Below the pieces are notes generated by a model that had not been told where the DNA came from, made no database searches, and saw only the letters and a program-made list of their open reading frames with translations. A program made the translations under genes and the position numbers. From contig JAUNTQ010000032.1 in assembly GCA_030538605.1 (NCBI GenBank), positions 1 through 32,301 of the forward strand: a stretch of DNA of 32,301 nt, given 5' to 3'. This document shows, piece after piece, positions 22,742 to 30,393 of the stretch (the stretch's first letter is position 1; the number at the start of each line of letters is the position of its first letter). Origin of the DNA: Pseudomonadota bacterium (lineage in GTDB: Bacteria; Pseudomonadota; Gammaproteobacteria; Burkholderiales; Burkholderiaceae_C).

Positions 22742-23299
22742 ATGCAAGCCATTCCCACCGCCATCGAAGGCGTCTTCATCGTCGAGCCGCAAGTCTTCGG
22801 CGACGCGCGCGGCTTTTTCATGGAAAGCTTCAACCAGCGCGTGTTCGCCCAAGCCACCGGCGCGCAAGTCAACTTCGTGCAAGACAACCACAGCCGCAGC
22901 CGCAAGGGTGTCCTTCGCGGGCTGCACTACCAGGTCGAGCAGCCGCAGGGCAAGCTGGTGCGCGTCACGCAAGGGGCCGTGTTCGACGTGGCGGTGGACA
23001 TCCGCCGCGCCTCGCCCACCTTCGGCCGCTGGGTCGGCGTGGAGCTGACGGCTGACAACCACCGCCAGCTCTGGGTGCCTGCGGGCATGGCGCATGGCTT
23101 CGCGGTGCTCAGCGACAGCGCCGACTTTCTCTACAAGACCACCGACTACTACGCCCCCCAGCACGAGCGCAGCATCGCCTGGGACGACCCCGCCATCGGC
23201 ATCGACTGGCCGCTGGCCGCGCACGGCATCACCGATCCCCTGCTGTCCGACAAGGACCGCGCCGGCCTGCCGCTGGCGCAGGCCGAGGTCTTCGGCTGA
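22742..23299 (+). CDS. rfbC: dTDP-4-dehydrorhamnose 3,5-epimerase RfbC (RmlC)
   Basis: RfbC epimerises dTDP-4-keto-6-deoxyglucose at C3 and C5, completing the rhamnose set with rfbB, rfbD and rfbA. The 185-residue cupin shows EPQVFGDARGFFMESFNQ (15-32), VQDNHSRSRKGVLRGLHYQ (46-64) with the catalytic His62, QGAVFDVAVDIRR (77-89), LWVPAGMAHGFAVLSD (110-125) and YKTTDYYAP (131-139). The gene returns to the strongly GC-biased codon use of rfbBDA. The 82-nt region before it has no clear ribosome site. rfbC would normally adjoin rfbA, so the six genes between 16564 and 22659 look inserted. Confidence 0.96.
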   Translation: MQAIPTAIEGVFIVEPQVFGDARGFFMESFNQRVFAQATGAQVNFVQDNHSRSRKGVLRGLHYQVEQPQGKLVRVTQGAVFDVAVDIRRASPTFGRWVGVELTADNHRQLWVPAGMAHGFAVLSDSADFLYKTTDYYAPQHERSIAWDDPAIGIDWPLAAHGITDPLLSDKDRAGLPLAQAEVFG

Positions 23300-23318
23300 G
23301 CGGCACGGGGGGCGCGCC

Positions 23319-24140
23319 GTGAGTCTTTGCGTATCGGTCGTCAGCCACGGCCACGGCAACGAGGCCCTGCGCCTGCTCGCGCAGCTGGCCGCCTCCGGCC
23401 CCGGCTGCCCGCAGCGCGTGGTGCTGACGCTGAACGTGCCCGAGCCTGCGCTCACCCAGGCGCTGCAGGCGGCGGGCGACAGGCAGCCCTGGCCCTTTGT
23501 GCTGGACATCGTGGAGAACCCCCGCCCGCAGGGCTTCGGCACCAACCACAACCTGGCCTTTGCGCTCGACACGCGGCGCGGTGCAAGCGAATGGTTTGCC
23601 GTGCTCAACCCCGACCTCACGCTGGGCCAGGACACCCTGCCCGCGCTGCGGCAGGCCGCCGCGCAAAGCGACGCGCGCACCGGCCTGATCTACCCCGTGC
23701 AGGTAGACGCCCACGGCCGCCGGCAGGACCACGAGCGCCTGCTGCCCACGCCCGCGCGCCTCTTGCGCCGCCACCTGCCCGGCGCGCCCCGGCGCGAAGT
23801 GCGCAGCACCGAAGCGCCCGACTGGGTGAACGCCGCCTTCATGCTGCTGCGGCGCGAGGCCTATGCCAGCATCGGCGGCTTTGACGAGCAGTACCACATG
23901 TACTGCGAAGACGTGGATCTGTGCCTGCGCCTGCGCCTGGCCGGCTGGCGGCTGGTGCGCGCCGACGGCGCCGTGGTGGCGCACGGCGCGCGCCGCGCCA
24001 GCCGCCGCCACCCGCGCCACCTGCTGTGGCATGTGCAAAGCCTGCTCAGGCTGTGGCGCTCGCGGGCGTGGCAGGCCTGGCGCGCAGGAGGCGTGGGCGA
24101 AACCACCACCTTCGACGACACCACCCAGCACCACCCATGA
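23319..24140 (+). CDS. GT2 glycosyltransferase, rhamnosyltransferase-like
   Basis: A 273-residue cytoplasmic GT-A enzyme without membrane helices. CVSVVSHGHGNEALRLLAQL opens the nucleotide-binding half; NPRPQGFGTNHNLAFA and AVLNPDLTLGQDTLPAL contain the NPD metal-site motif; WVNAAFMLLRREAY and IGGFDEQYHMYCEDVDLCLR (the ED-x-DLCLR acceptor/base motif) follow. This layout is typical of WbbL/RfbF-type rhamnosyltransferases, and location directly after rfbC supports dTDP-rhamnose as donor, though the donor is not proven. The start is GTG 23319, with CGGGGGG upstream; rfbC ends 19 nt before. The stop overlaps the next gene in ATGA. Confidence 0.87.
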   Translation: MSLCVSVVSHGHGNEALRLLAQLAASGPGCPQRVVLTLNVPEPALTQALQAAGDRQPWPFVLDIVENPRPQGFGTNHNLAFALDTRRGASEWFAVLNPDLTLGQDTLPALRQAAAQSDARTGLIYPVQVDAHGRRQDHERLLPTPARLLRRHLPGAPRREVRSTEAPDWVNAAFMLLRREAYASIGGFDEQYHMYCEDVDLCLRLRLAGWRLVRADGAVVAHGARRASRRHPRHLLWHVQSLLRLWRSRAWQAWRAGGVGETTTFDDTTQHHP

Positions 24141-25318
24141 GCACCGCCGCGCCGCGCTACCAGCGCAACTTCGGGCTGGACGTGCTCCGCTCCGTCTCCA
24201 TCATCGTGGTGCTGATGAACCACGGCTACATCGGCTTTTACGTCGCCACCGGCGTCTCGCGCTGGGAAGGCTGGCGCGCCGCCCTGAGCGCCAGCGCGGT
24301 GTTCTCGATCGAATGGCTGTTCGTGCTCAGCGGCTTTCTCATCGGCTCCATGATGATCCGCAGCTTCGAGGCGCGCGGCGGCTGGTGGGCCAGCGCACGC
24401 GACTTCTGGCTGCGGCGCTGGTTCCGCACCATTCCCAACTACTACCTGTTTCTGGCCGTCAACGCGGCGCTGGTGGCCTGGGGCGTGGCCGAGGGGCGGT
24501 TCGAATGGTCTTTCCTCGTGTTCTCGCAGAACCTGGCATCGGGGCAGACGCAGCCGTATTTCTTCTCCGAAGCCTGGTCGCTGGCGCTGGACGAATGGTT
24601 CTACTTCCTCATGCCCATCCTGCTGGGCCTCGTAGCCTGGGGCTGGCGGCTGGAGCGGCGGCACCTGTTCTGGGCCGTGGCGCTGCTGCTCATCGTCGTG
24701 CCCACCGTGCTGCGCACCGTGGTCACGCCGCCCGACAACTTCTTTGCGTGGGACCACCACATCCGCCGCGTCACCATCATGCACCTGGACGCCACCGGCT
24801 GGGGCGTGGCCGCCGCCATCCTCAACCGCTGGCACAGCCGCTGGTGGGCGCACGCGGTGGGGCTGAAGGCGCTCGTGGGCGCAGCCCTCACGCTGGGCGC
24901 GGTGGCGGCCATGTTCTTCTTCATGGGGGTCAACTGGCGCGGCTTTGCGGGCGGACGCTTCAACGACGTGGCGCTCATCCTCGCGCCCTCGCTCGGCATC
25001 GTGCTCATGCTGCCGTGGCTCGCGCGCTGGCAGGTGCGCTCAGGCGCGCTGCGCTGGCTGGCCGCGCGCGTGGGCGACTACGCCTACTCCGTCTACCTGT
25101 GCCACATGCCGCTCCTGATGGTGATGGTGTATGCCGTGCAGCAGCAAGGCTGGGCCTGGGGCCCCATCGTCGGCTGGGTCACGCTGGTGTGGGTGCTGCT
25201 GGTGCTGGCCGTGTCGGCGCTGGTGTTTCACACCTTCGAAAAACCCGTGTCCGACCTGCGCGAGCGCTTCACCAAGCGCGTGCAGGCGGGGCCGTTCGGG
25301 GCGCGGGGCCAGGATTGA
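24137..25318 (+). CDS. Acyltransferase 3 family membrane protein (OafA/YrhL-like O-acyltransferase)
   Basis: A 393-residue polytopic protein with about ten helices. It carries the family signature at the N-terminus (NFGLDVLRSVSIIVVLMNHG, about 11-30, with the conserved His), EWLFVLSGFLIG (58-69), a basic DFWLRRWFRTIPNYY, and WSLALDEWFYFLMP (about 145-158). C-terminal YAYSVYLCHMPLL is also typical. Such proteins acetylate or acylate surface polysaccharide sugars, or peptidoglycan. It lacks the C-terminal SGNH domain of longer OafA proteins. Translationally coupled to the glycosyltransferase gene (ATGA) and last in the surface-polysaccharide block, it probably O-acylates the rhamnose-containing polymer. 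Confidence 0.9.
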   Translation: MSTAAPRYQRNFGLDVLRSVSIIVVLMNHGYIGFYVATGVSRWEGWRAALSASAVFSIEWLFVLSGFLIGSMMIRSFEARGGWWASARDFWLRRWFRTIPNYYLFLAVNAALVAWGVAEGRFEWSFLVFSQNLASGQTQPYFFSEAWSLALDEWFYFLMPILLGLVAWGWRLERRHLFWAVALLLIVVPTVLRTVVTPPDNFFAWDHHIRRVTIMHLDATGWGVAAAILNRWHSRWWAHAVGLKALVGAALTLGAVAAMFFFMGVNWRGFAGGRFNDVALILAPSLGIVLMLPWLARWQVRSGALRWLAARVGDYAYSVYLCHMPLLMVMVYAVQQQGWAWGPIVGWVTLVWVLLVLAVSALVFHTFEKPVSDLRERFTKRVQAGPFGARGQD

Positions 25319-25328
25319 ATGTTTTGAT

Positions 25329-25404
25329 AGCTGTTTGCGTAAGTTATAAAACAGTTTCATATTACTTTATATTCAAAAGTACTTTATAACGTACGCAAGA
25401 AGCT
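25329..25404. repeat. AGCTGCTTGCGTA palindrome, copy 3 (after the acyltransferase gene)
   Basis: The arms AGCTGTTTGCGTA (25329-25341) and TACGCAAGAAGCT (25392-25404) pair with two mismatches (a central G:T and A:C-type differences) around an AT-rich core. It begins 11 nt after the acyltransferase stop and is followed by CCTGTTTTTTATCG, a short T-run that could assist termination on the plus strand. Confidence 0.8.
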
Positions 25405-25462
25405 CCTGTTTTTTATCGTCACCAACACTTGCAACCCTCACCATCGGCGCACGGCCTCGGGC

Positions 25463-25490
25463 CTTGGCGCGGGTGGCGCGCACGTAGAAT
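25463..25490 (+). promoter_or_regulatory. Candidate sigma-70 promoter of the gsp operon
   Basis: CTTGGC (25463-25468) and TAGAAT (25485-25490) are separated by 16 nt; the start would be near 25497, about 40 nt before gspE ATG 25537. The -10 is a 5-of-6 match. No other good pair was seen between the repeat and gspE. Confidence 0.42.
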
Positions 25491-25536
25491 CCCTGCCCTG
25501 CGCCTTTTGCTGCGCGCCCGTGCACATCCACCGCAC

Positions 25537-27300
25537 ATGCCTGAACCCCACCTGACCGCTCCCCCAGCCCCCACCACCACCGTGCAATGGCCCGTCTATG
25601 GCGATCTGCTGGTGCGCGCGGGCAAGCTTTCGCCGCGCGATCTGGAGCGCGCGCTGGCTGCGCAGCGCGAGATGGGTGGGGCGCTGGATGGGGTGCTGGT
25701 CAGCCTGGGTCTGGTGTCCGAGCCTGATGCGGCTGTGGCCCTGGCCGAGCACCTGGGCCTGCCTTTCGTCGCCGCCGATGCCTTGCCCGACGCGCCGCCC
25801 GATCTGCCCGCGCTGCTGCCCGAGTTCCTGAAAACCCACCGCGTGCTGCCCCTGCGCGCGGAGGACGGCCAGCTGCACGTGGCCATGCGCGCGCCGCACG
25901 ATGCCTTCGTCGTCAAGGCGCTGCGCCTGACCACGGGTCTCGCCGTGCGCCCGGCGGTGGCGCTCGGCAGCGACATCGACAAGGCGCTGCAACGCCACCT
26001 GGACGAAGCCGCCGCCGAAGCCGTGGACGACATGGCTGGCAGCGATGACGGCGACGCGGGCGACTTCGTCGAGCACCTGCGCGACCTGGCCAGCGAAGCG
26101 CCCGTCATCCGCCTGGTCAACGCCATCATCGCCCGCGTGATCGAGCTGCGCGCGTCCGACATTCACCTGGAGCCGTTCGACGACGGCCTGCACGTGCGCT
26201 ACCGCGTCGACGGCGTGCTGCTGGCGGGCGACAACGTGCCCGCCGCGCAGGGCGCTGCCGTCAGCTCGCGCGTCAAGCTGCTGGCGCACCTGGACATTGC
26301 CGAGCGCCGCCTGCCGCAGGACGGCCGCATCAAGACCCGCGTGAAAGGCCGCGAGCTGGACTTGCGCGTGTCCACCGTGCCCACCGTACACGGCGAAAGC
26401 GTGGTCATGCGCGTGCTCGACCGCGCCAGCGTGCGCTTCAGCCTGGAGGACATGGGCTTCGCGAAAGACACGCTGGTGCGCTTCAACCAGCTCATCGCCC
26501 GCCCGCACGGCATCCTGCTCGTCACCGGCCCCACTGGCAGCGGCAAGACCACCACGCTTTACGCGGCGCTGGCCAAGCTCGACTCGGCCACGCAGAAGAT
26601 CATCACCGTCGAAGACCCGGTCGAATACCAGCTCGAAGGCATCAACCAGATCCAGGTACACGCGCAGATCAACCTCACGTTCGCCAACGCCCTGCGCTCC
26701 ATCCTGCGGCAAGACCCCGACATCATCATGATCGGCGAGATGCGCGACGGCGAAACCGCGCAGATCGCCGTGCAGTCCTCGCTCACCGGCCACCTGGTGC
26801 TGTCCACCCTGCACACCAACACCGCCGCCAGCGCCGTGGTGCGCATGCAGGACATGGGGGTGGAGAGCTACCTCATCACCTCCACCGTCAACGGCGTGCT
26901 GGCCCAGCGCCTGGTGCGCCGCCTGTGCAGTCACTGCAAGACGCCCGTGCAGCCCGACCCCGCGCTGCTGCAAAGCTCGGGCCTGGCCCGCTTCGTGCAG
27001 CCCGGTGCCACGCTGTACGAGGCCGTGGGCTGCGAGCACTGCCGCGGCACCGGCTACCAGGGCCGCACCGGCATTCACGAGCTGCTGGTCATCGACGAAG
27101 CCATGCGCAGCGCCATCCTGCAAGGCAAGGACGCCAGCGCCCTGCAAACGCTGGCCGTGCAGCGCGGCATGTACACGCTGTATGACGACGGCCTGCGCAA
27201 GGTGGCCGCCGGCGTGACCAGCCTGGACGAAGTGCTGCGCGTCACGCAAGACAGCGCCGAAGATGACAGCGGTGGCAGCGACGGCAGCGGTGAAGCCTGA
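25537..27300 (+). CDS. gspE: Type II secretion ATPase GspE
   Basis: The cytoplasmic motor of type II secretion, powering pseudopilus growth. The 587 residues contain an N1-type domain (GDLLVRAGKLSPRDLERAL and on), an N2 domain, then the ATPase: Walker A GPTGSGKTT (331-339), Asp box PVEYQLEGINQIQV, Walker B LRQDPDIIMIGEMRD (about 388-402), His box TGHLVLSTLHTN, and the zinc tetracysteine CSHC ... CEHC (about 464-511). The PilB/GspE distinction rests on the GspF-K genes following. ATG 25537 is chosen. gspC and gspD are not adjacent upstream, where a repeat and the polysaccharide locus lie. The stop overlaps gspF (TGATG). Confidence 0.95.
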   Translation: MPEPHLTAPPAPTTTVQWPVYGDLLVRAGKLSPRDLERALAAQREMGGALDGVLVSLGLVSEPDAAVALAEHLGLPFVAADALPDAPPDLPALLPEFLKTHRVLPLRAEDGQLHVAMRAPHDAFVVKALRLTTGLAVRPAVALGSDIDKALQRHLDEAAAEAVDDMAGSDDGDAGDFVEHLRDLASEAPVIRLVNAIIARVIELRASDIHLEPFDDGLHVRYRVDGVLLAGDNVPAAQGAAVSSRVKLLAHLDIAERRLPQDGRIKTRVKGRELDLRVSTVPTVHGESVVMRVLDRASVRFSLEDMGFAKDTLVRFNQLIARPHGILLVTGPTGSGKTTTLYAALAKLDSATQKIITVEDPVEYQLEGINQIQVHAQINLTFANALRSILRQDPDIIMIGEMRDGETAQIAVQSSLTGHLVLSTLHTNTAASAVVRMQDMGVESYLITSTVNGVLAQRLVRRLCSHCKTPVQPDPALLQSSGLARFVQPGATLYEAVGCEHCRGTGYQGRTGIHELLVIDEAMRSAILQGKDASALQTLAVQRGMYTLYDDGLRKVAAGVTSLDEVLRVTQDSAEDDSGGSDGSGEA

Positions 27301-28535
27301 TGCCTGACTTCTCCTGGCGCGCCGCCGCTGCCGACGGGCAGATGGTCGAAGGCCGCACCGAGGCCGCCGCCACCGACGCCGTGCTGCGCCAGCTGCGCGA
27401 GCGCGGCCTGACCCCCATCCGCGTCGAAGACGCCGCCGCCGCGCCCGCCGCAGGCGCCCCCGGCCTGCCCGGGCGCGCCCGCCGCCGCGTGCTGCGCGGC
27501 CCCGTCACCCAGGCCGACGTGCTGGCGCTGACCACCGAGCTGTCCATCATGCTGCGCGCCGGTCTGGCGCTGGACAACGCCTTGCGCGTGCTGGCAGAGA
27601 TGAGCGCCAAGCCCAGCGTCAAGGCGCTGGTCGAGGGCATTCTGGAAGACGTCAAGGGCGGCGCGCCCTTCAGCCGCGCGCTGACCACGCGGCGCGATCT
27701 GTTTGGCGACTTCTACGTCAACATGGTGCGCTCGGGCGAAGCCAGCGGCCAGATGTCGCAAGTGCTCGAACGCCTGGTCGCGCACATGAACCGCCTGCGC
27801 GCGCTGCGCGAAAGCGTGGTCTCGGCCACCATCTACCCCGCCATCCTGCTGGGCGTGGCCCTGCTGTCGCTGGTGGGCATGCTGGGCTTCGTGGTGCCGC
27901 AGTTCGAGCGCCTGTTCCACGACATGGGCGACGCGCTGCCCCTGCCCACGCGCGTGGTCATGCTGCTGGGCCAGGGCTTCAAGCAATACGGGCTGGTGCT
28001 GGCCATGGCCGCCGTGCTCGTCGGCTGGCTGGGGCTGCGCTGGCTGCGCTCGCCCGCGGGCCGCGCCTGGTGGCAAAGCCGCGCGCTGCGCCTGCCCATC
28101 ATCGGCGGCCTGCTCTACAAATACGAGCTGACGCTGTTCACCCGCTCGCTCGGCACCCTGCTGGGCAACGGCGTGCCGCTGCTCACCGCGCTGCACATCG
28201 CCACCGAAACCGTGGGCAACGGCAAGCTGCGCGCGCCGCTGGCCAGGATGGCCCCGCAGGTGAAAGAGGGCGTGCGCATCACCCGCGCCATGCAGGACGC
28301 GCAGGTGTTTGAACCTTTGGCCATCAACCTGGTCAGAGTCGGCGAAGAAACCGGGCGCATCGGCCCCATGATGCTGGAGCTGTCCGACGTGCTCGACCGT
28401 GAAGTCGAAACCGGCATCAAACGCGCCCTCACCCTGCTGGAGCCCATCCTCATCCTGCTGCTCGGCGTGCTGATCGCCGCCATCATCATCTCCATCCTGC
28501 TCGGCATCCTGTCGATCAATGATCTGGCGGGGTGA
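27300..28535 (+). CDS. gspF: Type II secretion inner-membrane platform protein GspF
   Basis: The polytopic platform protein that couples GspE to pseudopilin assembly. The 411 residues contain two T2SSF domains: the first about 75-195 (VLALTTELSIMLRAGLALDNAL, MVRSGEASGQMSQVL), the second about 275-400 (LTLFTRSLGTLLGNGVPLLTAL, LVRVGEETGRIGPMML). Three hydrophobic helices lie at about 175-200, 222-245 and 378-402. The start sits in the gspE stop (TGATG). A 152-nt gap with an inverted-repeat element separates it from gspG. Confidence 0.96.
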   Translation: MPDFSWRAAAADGQMVEGRTEAAATDAVLRQLRERGLTPIRVEDAAAAPAAGAPGLPGRARRRVLRGPVTQADVLALTTELSIMLRAGLALDNALRVLAEMSAKPSVKALVEGILEDVKGGAPFSRALTTRRDLFGDFYVNMVRSGEASGQMSQVLERLVAHMNRLRALRESVVSATIYPAILLGVALLSLVGMLGFVVPQFERLFHDMGDALPLPTRVVMLLGQGFKQYGLVLAMAAVLVGWLGLRWLRSPAGRAWWQSRALRLPIIGGLLYKYELTLFTRSLGTLLGNGVPLLTALHIATETVGNGKLRAPLARMAPQVKEGVRITRAMQDAQVFEPLAINLVRVGEETGRIGPMMLELSDVLDREVETGIKRALTLLEPILILLLGVLIAAIIISILLGILSINDLAG

Positions 28536-28544
28536 AGGTGCCCA

Positions 28545-28663
28545 TGGCTTCGCTCCATGACCGGCGCTGCGCGCCATGACAAATGACAAATGAAAAGCGC
28601 ATCACCGGTGGTATCTGCTTTTTGTCATTTGTCATGCGCTCGCCAGAGCGCGGTCATCCGTCA
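28545..28663. repeat. Inverted-repeat element (GTCATTCGTCAT family), copy 3, in the gspF-gspG gap
   Basis: GGCGCTGCGCGCC plus ATGACAAATGAC (28563-28587) on the left faces TTTGTCATTTGTCAT plus GCGCTCGCCAGAGCGCG (28621-28652) on the right. The text ATGCGCTCGCCAGAGCGC is identical to the copy at 4158-4175, and GCTTCGCTC...ATGA...GGCGCTG is shared upstream. As in the frd operon, it lies between co-oriented genes of one operon. gspG keeps its own ribosome site, AAAGGA (28674-28679). Confidence 0.75.
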
Positions 28664-28687
28664 TCCCATCCTGAAAGGAACCGTTTC

Positions 28688-29125
28688 ATGAACCGATTCA
28701 TCCGCCGCCAGATGCAGCGCGCCGCGCGCGGCTTCACGCTGATCGAGATGCTGGTCGTCATCGCCATCATCGCCCTGCTGGCCGGCCTGGTCGGCCCGGC
28801 GGTGATGAACCAGCTGGGCGGTGCCAAGAGCAAAACCGCCGCCATCCAGATCGCCGACATCGACAAGGCGCTGGAGCTGTTCAAGCTCGACACTGGCCGC
28901 TACCCCACCAACGCCGAAGGCCTGCCCGCGCTGGTCACGCGCCCCGGCGCGGTCAACGGCTGGAACGGCCCCTACCTGCGCGGCGGCCTGCCCAACGACC
29001 CCTGGGGCAACCCCTATCGCTACGCCAACCCCGGCCCCGCCGGCGGCGTTGAAATCCTCTCCCTGGGTGCCGACAACGCCCCCGGCGGCGACGGCGAAAA
29101 CGCCGACGTGCGCAACAAGCAGTAA
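28688..29125 (+). CDS. gspG: Major type II pseudopilin GspG
   Basis: The principal pseudopilus subunit, 145 residues. The prepilin leader is cleaved after Gly15 (RAARG/FTLIEMLVVIAII), with Glu20 as Glu5 of the mature protein; a hydrophobic helix follows. The globular part carries ALELFKLDTGRYPTNAEGL, GWNGPYLRGGLPNDPWGNPY and LGADNAPGGDGENADV, the calcium-binding tail typical of GspG. AAAGGA lies 8 nt before ATG 28688. Repeat elements flank it on both sides, so its expression could differ from gspEF and gspHIJK, fitting its need for many copies. Confidence 0.96.
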   Translation: MNRFIRRQMQRAARGFTLIEMLVVIAIIALLAGLVGPAVMNQLGGAKSKTAAIQIADIDKALELFKLDTGRYPTNAEGLPALVTRPGAVNGWNGPYLRGGLPNDPWGNPYRYANPGPAGGVEILSLGADNAPGGDGENADVRNKQ

Positions 29126-29157
29126 GCAGCCTGCTGTTGCAGATCAATTAAAAAAGT

Positions 29158-29233
29158 AGCTGCTTGCGTGCGTTGTATAACGATTTCAGGTATAAAAGTG
29201 TCTGAAATTCAATTAAAACGTACGCAAGAAGCT
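29158..29233. repeat. AGCTGCTTGCGTA palindrome, copy 4 (after gspG)
   Basis: The 17-bp arms AGCTGCTTGCGTGCGTT (29158-29174) and AACGTACGCAAGAAGCT (29217-29233) pair with two mismatches. An inner ATTTCAG/CTGAAAT stem matches the inner-stem design of copy 1. It starts 32 nt after the gspG stop. Confidence 0.83.
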
Positions 29234-29275
29234 ATCATTTGTTTGAATCCCGGGCTTGTGCACGCACACATCCTT

Positions 29276-29357
29276 GCAGGCTGGGTAGAGCGAAACGAAA
29301 CCCAGCCAACCGGCCCGCAAGAACGCTGGGTTTCGCCTTCGGCTCTGCCCAGCCTGC
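29276..29357. repeat. Nested inverted repeat, GCAGGCTGGG type, in the gspG-gspH gap
   Basis: The outer arms GCAGGCTGGGTAGAGC (29276-29291) and GCTCTGCCCAGCCTGC (29342-29357) pair 15 of 16. Inside them CGAAACCCAGC and GCTGGGTTTCG form a second stem. A GC-rich palindromic repeat, distinct from the other families in the window. Confidence 0.75.
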
Positions 29358-29371
29358 GGGGCCGGGTTTTG

Positions 29372-29474
29372 GCCCCTTCCCCCGTTGGGGGAAGGCTGGG
29401 ATGGGGGCAGACCACCTCGGCGCATCCACCGTGGTCAGCCCCCACCCCAACCCTCCCCCAGCGGGGGAGGGGGC
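29372..29474. repeat. Inverted repeat of CCCCTTCCCCC/GGGGGAGGGGGC type in the gspG-gspH gap
   Basis: GCCCCTTCCCCCGTTGGGGG plus GAAGGCTGGGATGGGGGC (left, 29372-29408) is closely complementary to the right arm (29438-29474), and each arm also has its own CCCCC/GGGGG hairpin. It resembles CCCTCCCC-type dispersed repeats seen in many proteobacteria. With its neighbours it fills the 417-nt gap 29126-29542. Confidence 0.75.
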
Positions 29475-29542
29475 AAGAAACCTCTGGCGCAGCGCGATGC
29501 GCACGCACGCCAGCCCCATCCGAGGGCCAACGCCGCAGGCCA

Positions 29543-29989
29543 CTGAAAGCCAGCGGCTTCACCCTCATCGAGCTGCTCGTCGTCTTCGCCCTGCTCGCGC
29601 TGCTGGTCGCGCTGGTGCCCATCGCCTTCAACCGTCTGCACGAATCGGCGCAATACCGCGACACCGTGCGCGCCGCCCTCACCGGCATGCGTCAGGCGCG
29701 CCAGCAGGCGCAAAGCAGCGGCACGGAGGTGCGCTTTGCCGTCAACCCGCAGGCCCGCAGCTTCGGCGTGGAAGGCGGCACCCAGCACCACGTGCCCGAG
29801 CCGCTGGCGCTGCACGCCGTGATGGCCGCGCAGGAAACGGCGGACGACGGCAGCCTGGCCATCCGCTTTCTGCCGCGCGGCGGTGCCACGGGCGGCAGCC
29901 TCGACATCGTGCGCCCCTCGGGCGACGGCGTGCGCCTGCGGGTGGACTGGTTCTCCGGCCGCGTCGAGCAGGAGCCGGTGCAGCCATGA
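29543..29989 (+). CDS. gspH: Minor type II pseudopilin GspH (start codon uncertain)
   Basis: The 148 residues begin with a classic prepilin leader, KASG/FTLIELLVVFALLALLVAL, with mature Glu5 present, followed by LHESAQYRDTVRAALTGMRQARQQA and a beta-rich domain ending in RLRVDWFSGRVEQEP, all fitting GspH. The problem is the start. No in-frame ATG exists upstream, and the nearest in-frame GTG/TTG codons lie inside the repeats. A CTG at 29543 would give MKASGFTLIE, a normal leader, so it is used here. Alternatively ATG 29497 in another frame, plus a single-base indel before 29555, would give a longer leader. The stop overlaps gspI (ATGA), so the gene is probably still translated. Confidence 0.8.
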   Translation: MKASGFTLIELLVVFALLALLVALVPIAFNRLHESAQYRDTVRAALTGMRQARQQAQSSGTEVRFAVNPQARSFGVEGGTQHHVPEPLALHAVMAAQETADDGSLAIRFLPRGGATGGSLDIVRPSGDGVRLRVDWFSGRVEQEPVQP

Positions 29990-30393
29990 AGCAGCTTGCG
30001 CTTCGTCAACGCGGCTTCTCGCTGCTGGAAATCCTGGTCGCCTTCGCCATCATGGCCATGTCGCTGGGCCTCATCTACAACGTCATGGGCGGCAGCGCGC
30101 GCCACATCGGCCAGCTGGAAGGGCAAGAGCGCGCCATGCTGCTGGCCGATTCGCTGCTGGCCACCCTGCCCGGCGTGCCGCCCGAAGGCATTCACGAAAG
30201 CGCGCAGGCCAACGGCTATGCGTGGACGATCGCGTCCAGCCCCTATCCCACCCCCGCCGAAGTGGCCCCCCAGGCCCCGCGCCTGCACGAAGTCGTGGTG
30301 CGCGTGCAATGGCCCGATGGCGATGCCCTGCGCGAATTCACCCTGGCCAGCCTGCGCCCTGAACGTCTACCAGAGCCTAGTGCCACGCGATGA
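29986..30393 (+). CDS. gspI: Minor type II pseudopilin GspI
   Basis: A pseudopilus-tip subunit of 135 residues. The leader is cleaved after Gly10 (LRQRG/FSLLEILVAFAIMAMSLGLIY), with Glu at mature position 5. The remainder, with ERAMLLADSLLATLPG, GYAWTIASSPYP and EVVVRVQWPDGDALREFTL, matches the GspI pattern of a helix followed by a small beta domain. The start and stop both overlap neighbours in ATGA (gspH and gspJ), showing a tightly coupled string with gspJ and gspK, its tip-complex partners. Confidence 0.93.
   Translation: MKQLALRQRGFSLLEILVAFAIMAMSLGLIYNVMGGSARHIGQLEGQERAMLLADSLLATLPGVPPEGIHESAQANGYAWTIASSPYPTPAEVAPQAPRLHEVVVRVQWPDGDALREFTLASLRPERLPEPSATR

Noticed and set aside
29168..29542. 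Repeat region translated as an N-terminal extension of GspH
   Set aside because: It would place about 125 residues of repeat-derived sequence before the prepilin leader, incompatible with prepilin peptidase processing.
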